11,714 nucleotides of DNA from Desulfobacterales bacterium (lineage in GTDB: Bacteria > Desulfobacterota > Dissulfuribacteria > Dissulfuribacterales > JAMONC01), in assembly GCA_027066725.1 (NCBI GenBank), contig JAMONC010000152.1, positions 1-11,714 of the forward strand. Direction: 5' to 3'. The notes under the pieces are model-generated. The model was not told the DNA's origin and searched no databases. It saw nothing but the letters and a program-made list of their open reading frames with translations. Of the stretch, positions 7,022 to 11,714 are shown one piece after another. Every line of letters begins with the position of its first letter. Position 1 is the stretch's first letter. Position numbers and translations under genes: made by a program.

Positions 7022-8298
7022 ACCAGTTTGATACAGATCTTATAGCACAAGAATTTATAAAAAAAGGGGCTCAAATAGTACCTTTTAACACTCCTGATGC
7101 AGACATATATGTAATAAATACATGTGCTGTTACAGCTAAAGCAGCTTATCAATCAAGACAAATGATAAGAAGAGCACTTAAACAAAATCCTTCTGCCAGA
7201 GTAATTGCAACAGGCTGTTATGTACAAGCAGATGCTTGTGCAATTTTTGATAAGATATCTACCAAACTTTGTTTAATCGGAAATGATAAAAAACATGAAC
7301 TTGTTGAGCTTTCTTTAAGGTCCCCTGATGGACTTGAGTGCTATGTAGGAGATATATTTTCTTCCAAGGTTCTAAATTCTCCTTTATTAGAGCGCCCTTT
7401 TAAAAGGACTAGAGCTTTTTTCCGTATTCAAGATGGCTGTAATGCCTTTTGTTCTTATTGTATTGTGCCCTATACAAGGGGTCCTAGTCGATCTCTTTCC
7501 TTAGATCAAGTAATAAAACAGATAGAGATATTTATTAAAAATCAAATAAAAGAAATCGTGCTTACCGGAATACACTTAGGTGCTTATGGATTAGACTTAA
7601 ATCCTAAACTTAATTTACTAACACTTTTAAAAGAAATATCTAAGAGATTTAAAGGGGAACAGATAAGAATCAGATTAAGCTCTATTGAACCAAGTGAAAT
7701 AGAGGAAGACTTAATTTATCTTGTCAAAGAAGAAGATATTTTTTGTCCCCATTTTCATGTTCCCTTACAAAGTGGATCAAACATTATCTTGTCTAAAATG
7801 GGAAGAGTTTATACTTCAGAGGAATATAAAGAACTTATCTTTAAAATAAAGACTATATTACCTAATGCAGCAATAGGTGCAGATGTATTGGTAGGATTCC
7901 CTGGAGAAAAAGAAGACTTTTTTATGGAGACTTACAATTTACTTTTAAACCTCCCTGTAAGTTATATACATGCATTTCCTTTTTCTCCAAGACAAGGTAC
8001 AGTAGCTCAGGGTCTTCCAGATAAAATACCCAACAAAGAAAAAGCAAAAAGAGTTAGAATCTTAAGAGGGCTTTCTTGTAAGAAAAAAGAAGAGTTTTAT
8101 AAGAATTTTTTAGGTAAGAAACTTCCTTGCCTTATAGAATCTCGTACTAAAGATAAAAAATATCTTAGAGCAACAAGTGATAATTATATCCCCGTATTTA
8201 TAACGAAAGATAATAATACAATAAAAACAGTAAACGAAATTGTTTCTGTTAGGCTTAATAAAGTAGAAAGAGATATTGTATTTGGGGAAGTAGTTTGA
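6985..8298 (+). CDS. mtaB: tRNA t6A37 methylthiotransferase MtaB (radical SAM)
   Basis: MtaB converts t6A at position 37 of ANN-decoding tRNAs to ms2t6A using two [4Fe-4S] clusters and S-adenosylmethionine. The 437-residue protein has the UPF0004 domain with cluster ligands C10 (YTLGCKVNQFD), C47 (NTCAVT) and C78 (GCY). The radical SAM triad is C152-C156-C159 (CNAFCSYC followed by IVPYTRGPSRS). A LPLQSGS-like motif (HVPLQSGSN) and a C-terminal TRAM region (about 370-437) follow. The N-terminal GCKVNQxD form distinguishes MtaB from MiaB and RimO. The start overlaps the end of mnmA by 37 nt, so the genes are co-transcribed and two wobble/anticodon-loop thiolation enzymes are made together. The stop TGA overlaps the TTG start of the following gene. 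Confidence 0.93.
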   Translation: MRVALYTLGCKVNQFDTDLIAQEFIKKGAQIVPFNTPDADIYVINTCAVTAKAAYQSRQMIRRALKQNPSARVIATGCYVQADACAIFDKISTKLCLIGNDKKHELVELSLRSPDGLECYVGDIFSSKVLNSPLLERPFKRTRAFFRIQDGCNAFCSYCIVPYTRGPSRSLSLDQVIKQIEIFIKNQIKEIVLTGIHLGAYGLDLNPKLNLLTLLKEISKRFKGEQIRIRLSSIEPSEIEEDLIYLVKEEDIFCPHFHVPLQSGSNIILSKMGRVYTSEEYKELIFKIKTILPNAAIGADVLVGFPGEKEDFFMETYNLLLNLPVSYIHAFPFSPRQGTVAQGLPDKIPNKEKAKRVRILRGLSCKKKEEFYKNFLGKKLPCLIESRTKDKKYLRATSDNYIPVFITKDNNTIKTVNEIVSVRLNKVERDIVFGEVV

Positions 8299-9245
8299 AA
8301 GAAAAAGGCAACAAGAAAAAATTACTGTCTTTATTCTTAAGAATAGCTTTAAGTGTTTTACTTTTAATATGGCTTTTTAGTAAGGTAGAAATAAAAGGTA
8401 TCTTAGAAGCTATTAATAAACTTGATCCTAAGATATGGCTCTTTGCCTTCTTTATGTATATTGCAACTCAAATAATAAGTAGCCTAAGATGGTGGATTCT
8501 TGCTAAGGCACTTGATTTTCCTGGGAAATTTTCTACATATCTTGGTTACTATTTTGTGGGCATGTTTTTCAATCTGTTTTTGCCTACTGCAGTTGGAGGA
8601 GATGTTTTAAAAATAGTTTTTTTATCAAAAAATCAAGGAAGAAGACTTGCGGCTACCTATTCTGTATTGGCAGATAGGCTTTTTGGACTCGCAGCAATGC
8701 TTACTATTGGAGCATGTGCAGTCATTTACAATCCCTTTATGCTTCCTAATAAATTTAATAATCTTTTAGAATTAAGTGGTATATTAACTATAATTACATT
8801 ATTACTCTTTCCTCTGCTTATAAAATTAATTGAACGTTTTTGTCCTCAAGTTGGGGAAAAACTCTCTGTGTTAATAATTTTTTGGAAAAGACCTTGGGCT
8901 GTTATATTAGCCTTTTTATTATCTTTAATACTTCAAGCATTAGGAATGGCTGCTGTTGCGCTATTGGGGAGTTCAATGAGCATAAATGTTCCTTTGCCGT
9001 ATTATTTTGCAACATATCCATTAGTTGCAATACTTACTCTTCTTCCTATAAGTTTTAATGGAATAGGGGTTAGAGAAGGGGGATTTGTATATTTTTTGGG
9101 TCTAAAGTCTATTCCTACAGAGGTTTCTTTAACTTTAAGCCTACTTTTTTTCTCTATACAAGTTGCAGCAAGCCTTATAGGTGGTATAGCTTACGCCTTT
9201 GGAGCACATAATATCTCTCTCATAAAAGAGGATATAAAAAAATAA
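8295..9245 (+). CDS. YbhN/UPF0104-family (LPG synthase TM-like) membrane protein
   Basis: This 316-residue integral membrane protein has about seven to eight hydrophobic segments (about 10-28, 46-62, 82-98, 130-147, 161-178, 200-225, 237-256, 277-302). Family marks are SSLRWWILAKAL (62-73), PTAVGGDVLKIVFL (97-110), SVLADRLFG (123-131) and 'FNGIGVREGGFVYFLG' (254-269). Relatives include the membrane half of lysylphosphatidylglycerol synthase, AglD and YbhN; several are thought to move or handle lipid-linked intermediates, but the activity here is unknown. The soluble aminoacyl-transfer domain of MprF is absent. Translation probably starts at TTG 8295-8297, overlapping the mtaB stop as TTGA, with GGGGAAG a few bases upstream. 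The first internal ATG (codon 54) would remove TM1. The neighbouring GT39 enzyme, 4 nt downstream, suggests joint work on a polyprenyl-linked sugar. Confidence 0.82.
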   Translation: MKEKGNKKKLLSLFLRIALSVLLLIWLFSKVEIKGILEAINKLDPKIWLFAFFMYIATQIISSLRWWILAKALDFPGKFSTYLGYYFVGMFFNLFLPTAVGGDVLKIVFLSKNQGRRLAATYSVLADRLFGLAAMLTIGACAVIYNPFMLPNKFNNLLELSGILTIITLLLFPLLIKLIERFCPQVGEKLSVLIIFWKRPWAVILAFLLSLILQALGMAAVALLGSSMSINVPLPYYFATYPLVAILTLLPISFNGIGVREGGFVYFLGLKSIPTEVSLTLSLLFFSIQVAASLIGGIAYAFGAHNISLIKEDIKK

Positions 9246-9249
9246 AATT

Positions 9250-10782
9250 ATGGAAGAAATCTTAAAAAAAATAAAAGAACAAAAAGTTACAGGGAATTAT
9301 TTACTATATTTTTTTATATTAATTTGTTTTATGTTTGTCTGGAGACTTTTTTTTATAAAGATAAGTGGATTTGATTTATCTCCAGATGAGGCTTATTATT
9401 GGGATTGGTCAAGACATCTTTCCTGGGGCTATTATAGTAAACCACCTCTTATTGCATGGATCATAGCCCTTTCTTGCAAACTTTTTGGTACCTCTACTTT
9501 TACAGTAAGGGTTCCTGCAGCAGTTTTATCTGTAGGTTCACTAATATGGCTTTTTCTACTTACAAGAGAGATGTTTGGTGAAAAAGCGGGACTATTTGCT
9601 GTTATTTTTTCTTTATTGACTCCAGGAAGTTGTGTACTTGGGTTTATAATGACTATTGATCCACCTCTTATGTTTTTTTGGTCTTTATCACTTTACTTAC
9701 TCTGGAAAGCAGCAGAAAAAGAAAGCCTCTTTTATTGGATAGCTACTGGTATAGCAGCAGCATTCGGACTCCTTGCCAAACAAACCATGATAGCCTTTAT
9801 CCCCATCATATTCTTTTACTTATATTTTCATAAAAAGAATCAGCTTAAATCCTTAGGACCATACTTAGTTATAATAATAGTAGCCTTAGCAATAACTCCA
9901 ACTCTTATTTGGAATGCAAATCATCACTGGATTACTTTTAAACATACCGCTCATCATTTTGAAGAAGGTGGACCAAAATTTCATATAGAATTAAAAACTT
10001 TTTTTGAATTTATTGGTACTCAACTAGTTGTCTTTTCTCCTATGACATGGATTTTAATGATGTTTTTATTTATAAAGGGGTTAAAATATTTCTATTCTAA
10101 CAGAAAAATAGCATATCTTTTATCTTTTAGTTTTTTCCCTATTATACCAGTTATATTTTTATCATTTAAACAAAGAGTAAATGCGAATTGGCCAGCACCT
10201 TTTTATATAGCGGGTTTTGTGCTTATTGGTGCTTATATATGTGAAAAAATATTTAAAGAAAAATCTAAGATACTAGATAAAAAAATAGTTATAACTACTG
10301 TTTTTTTAGTAGGTTTTATCTTTACCATATTTACGTATTCAATACCTTGGTCTATAAACTTTTTAGGGATAAAAGGTACTAAAATTGATCCTACAATAAG
10401 AATAAGGGGATGGAAAGAATTGGCTAAAGAGGCTTATCAAGTGTTAAAACCTTTATCTAAAGAACATCCGGGAATATTTATTTTGGCATATAGGAGACAA
10501 ACTACAAGTGAATTAGCATTTTATTTACCTAAAAGACCTCAAGTTTATTGTTATCCTGGATCAAAAGTAACAAGCCAATATGATCTTTGGCATGGTCCTC
10601 AAAAAGGAAAAGATGCCTTAATTTTTATTGAATCTGATGAGCATATACCTACAGGACTTTTTAGATTATTTAAAGGGCTTGAAGACCTTTGTCCCATAAA
10701 AATACCTCTAGGAGCCAAAAAAAGCCGTAGTTTTAAGCTCTTTTTAGGGAAACAGCTAATTTTTTGGCCTAAACCTCTTTAA
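9250..10782 (+). CDS. GT39-family (ArnT/PMT_2-like) membrane glycosyltransferase
   Basis: This 510-residue polytopic enzyme probably moves a sugar from a polyprenyl phosphate donor to an envelope acceptor on the outer side of the cytoplasmic membrane. After TM1 (about 17-36), the first extracytoplasmic loop has the family block FDLSPDEAYYWDWSRHL (41-57), with the catalytic-type D46-E47, followed by WGYYSKPPLIAW (59-70). Many hydrophobic segments follow to about residue 365, then a soluble C-terminal domain of about 140 residues with RQTTSELAFYLPKRP (about 418-432). This is the organisation of ArnT-like proteins. The donor and acceptor are not readable. The UPF0104-like gene upstream supports lipid-linked substrates. 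No GT2 enzyme that would load the polyprenyl phosphate is in the window. A GAGGA sequence (9228-9232) is too distant from the ATG to be a normal ribosome binding site, so coupling to the upstream gene is likely. Confidence 0.87.
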   Translation: MEEILKKIKEQKVTGNYLLYFFILICFMFVWRLFFIKISGFDLSPDEAYYWDWSRHLSWGYYSKPPLIAWIIALSCKLFGTSTFTVRVPAAVLSVGSLIWLFLLTREMFGEKAGLFAVIFSLLTPGSCVLGFIMTIDPPLMFFWSLSLYLLWKAAEKESLFYWIATGIAAAFGLLAKQTMIAFIPIIFFYLYFHKKNQLKSLGPYLVIIIVALAITPTLIWNANHHWITFKHTAHHFEEGGPKFHIELKTFFEFIGTQLVVFSPMTWILMMFLFIKGLKYFYSNRKIAYLLSFSFFPIIPVIFLSFKQRVNANWPAPFYIAGFVLIGAYICEKIFKEKSKILDKKIVITTVFLVGFIFTIFTYSIPWSINFLGIKGTKIDPTIRIRGWKELAKEAYQVLKPLSKEHPGIFILAYRRQTTSELAFYLPKRPQVYCYPGSKVTSQYDLWHGPQKGKDALIFIESDEHIPTGLFRLFKGLEDLCPIKIPLGAKKSRSFKLFLGKQLIFWPKPL

Positions 10783-10880
10783 GTATCTATTTTGATGCTT
10801 ATCCTTTACTTGCTCGATTGTCATTACTTTGTTATGCTTCAAATTATACAAAAAGAGCAACAAAACTAATAAAAATATAA

Positions 10881-10919
10881 AGGCCTCAAAAGTGCAGCTT
10901 ATTTTGCACTTTGAGGCCT
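10881..10919. terminator. Strong hairpin after the GT39 gene, possible terminator
   Basis: Arms AGGCCTCAAAAGTGCA (10881-10896) and TGCACTTTGAGGCCT (10905-10919) pair over 15 bp with one bulged A and an 8-nt loop. It lies 98 nt after the GT39 stop and 36 nt before the psiE-family start. On the plus strand it is followed by AATTGCTGTTT, not a U-run. On the minus strand the stem is followed by TTTATATTTTT, so it resembles an intrinsic terminator better in that direction. It may be bidirectional or regulatory. Confidence 0.6.
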
Positions 10920-10955
10920 AATTGCTGTTTAAATTAAAATTAGAGAGACCTGTAA

Positions 10956-11453
10956 ATGATAAACTCACAACCACCCAAGAGAAAATATTGGTTTGATATA
11001 CAATTTCAATCAATGATCTGGACACTTCAACAGATTATGTATGGAGCTGTAGCATTTTCAATAATTATTGCAACAGGTGTGGTAATTATAGATGCACTTG
11101 GTGCTTTTTTTAATATATTGCATGCTACTGAATCTATTGGGCATACAGTTTTAACTGTAGTTGATAGATTGCTTTTGGCTTTAATGTTACTTGAGATACT
11201 ACACACTGTTGAAATAACCTTTGATGAAGGATTTCATCTGGCATGTGTAGAACCATTTTTATTTGTAGGTATCATAGCATCTATACGTAGAATTTTAATT
11301 ATTTCTATAGAGATATCTCATCAAAACCTAGCGAATCAAGCTCTGTTTAAATCATTTATGATAGAGACTGCTGTACTTGGAGCTTTAATTTTGTCTTTTA
11401 TTTTTGGTTTAGTACTTTTAAGAAAATCACATATAAAAGGATCAATAGCATAA
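10956..11453 (+). CDS. PsiE-family (phosphate-starvation-inducible) membrane protein
   Basis: This 165-residue inner-membrane protein has about four hydrophobic helices (about 26-52, 66-84, 98-118, 137-156). The family pattern is clear: TVVDRLLLALMLLEILHTV (67-85) followed by VEPFLFVGIIASIRRILIIS (98-117). PsiE of E. coli is induced by phosphate starvation, but its biochemical role is unknown, so no function is assigned. The start ATG is preceded by AGAGAG at about 8-9 nt. The DHH-type phosphoesterase gene begins 33 nt after its stop, so the two are probably co-transcribed. A hairpin separates this pair from the glycosyltransferase operon. Confidence 0.85.
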   Translation: MINSQPPKRKYWFDIQFQSMIWTLQQIMYGAVAFSIIIATGVVIIDALGAFFNILHATESIGHTVLTVVDRLLLALMLLEILHTVEITFDEGFHLACVEPFLFVGIIASIRRILIISIEISHQNLANQALFKSFMIETAVLGALILSFIFGLVLLRKSHIKGSIA

Positions 11454-11486
11454 TTTAAATATTTGATATAGGTTTATGGTGTAATT

Positions 11487-11714
11487 ATGAGTAGTAGTAA
11501 TGGCAACACAAATAATAAAAAAGGCAAAGGCAAGAATCAAAATTCAAACGAACTAGAGTCAGAAGTACTAAGTCCTGAAGCAAGCGCTAAAGTTACTAAA
11601 AGGATGTCTAATAGAGAAAGACTTAGAGCATTTCTTTCTCTTTTTAAGCGAGAAGATCATGTACTTATAAATATTGTTGCGGATCCTGATGCTATGGCAA
11701 GTGCTATGGCCATT
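11487..11714 (+). CDS. DHH-family phosphoesterase, N-terminal part, cut by window edge
   Basis: The first 76 codons are present and the frame is open to the window end. Residues 1-45 are polar and low in complexity (MSSSNGNTNNKKGKGKNQN, then an acidic stretch and RMSNRERLRAF), probably disordered. Residues 59-76 read VLINIVADPDAMASAMAI, which matches motif I of DHH phosphoesterases (NrnA-like: HxNPDGDAxGS), with D66 and D68 as metal ligands. The usual histidine at the start of that motif is Asn (N62) here. Family members hydrolyse oligoribonucleotides, pAp or cyclic dinucleotides; which of these applies needs the missing C-terminal part. The ATG at 11487 is preceded only by weak GGT-type purine patches. 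An upstream ATG at 11476 runs into a stop after one codon. The neighbour is the PsiE-family gene. Confidence 0.72.
   Translation, partial: MSSSNGNTNNKKGKGKNQNSNELESEVLSPEASAKVTKRMSNRERLRAFLSLFKREDHVLINIVADPDAMASAMAI

Noticed and set aside
8840..9058. Second open frame on the plus strand inside the UPF0104-like gene
   Set aside because: It overlaps conserved membrane segments in the true frame, and its translation is Ser/Asn/Cys-rich without family resemblance.
10818..10850. TTGTCA (10818-10823) with TATACA (10845-10850) as a promoter for the PsiE-family gene
   Set aside because: The spacer of 21 nt is too long for a normal sigma-70 promoter, and nothing else supports it.
1..11714. CRISPR array, insertion sequence, integrase or attachment-site signatures
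   Set aside because: No regularly spaced repeats, transposase or recombinase genes, or terminal inverted repeats flanking a segment were found on reading either strand.

Overview
The window is AT-rich DNA (roughly 30% G+C by eye) with compact bacterial operons. The likely host is a low-GC, anaerobic, sulfate-reducer-like bacterium (Desulfobacterota, perhaps Desulfovibrionales). This rests on a NIL-domain dicluster ferredoxin, a binding protein paired with a Cache/HAMP/PP2C phosphatase, and a PsiE/DHH pair. The assignment is an inference, because no ribosomal RNA or other phylogenetic marker is present.

Layout. (1) Positions 1-2174, minus strand: a 662-residue protein of unknown function, followed 12 nt later by the start of a PAAR-like (DUF4280 type) protein that runs off the left edge. 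PAAR-like proteins cap contractile injection systems, so the large protein is a candidate cargo, adaptor or structural partner. (2) Positions 2175-2501: a very AT-rich divergent intergenic region with nested inverted repeats and weak promoter candidates. (3) Positions 2502-5418, plus strand: an NMT1/ThiY-like periplasmic binding protein overlapping a membrane sensor phosphatase (Cache-HAMP-PP2C/SpoIIE). No transporter permease or ATPase lies beside them, which suggests a two-gene sensory unit. (4) Positions 5520-10782, plus strand: five tightly packed genes, namely NIL-ferredoxin, mnmA, mtaB, a YbhN/UPF0104-type membrane protein and a GT39/ArnT-like glycosyltransferase. Gaps are 5 nt or less, or the genes overlap (37 nt and 4 nt), so this is probably one operon. 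(5) Positions 10881-10919: a strong hairpin between that operon and the next genes. (6) Positions 10956-11714, plus strand: a PsiE-family membrane protein and the N-terminus of a DHH-family phosphoesterase, cut by the right edge.

How the genes may work together. The ferredoxin, MnmA and MtaB all concern sulfur and iron-sulfur chemistry. MnmA makes 2-thiouridine at tRNA position 34, and MtaB methylthiolates t6A at tRNA position 37. This MnmA has a C-x-x-C pair (C90, C93) plus C189, which raises the possibility that it is iron-sulfur dependent and connected to the adjacent ferredoxin. The two membrane genes at the end of that operon probably act in lipid-linked glycan transfer at the envelope. 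The most unfamiliar content is the 662-residue protein beside the PAAR-like gene.
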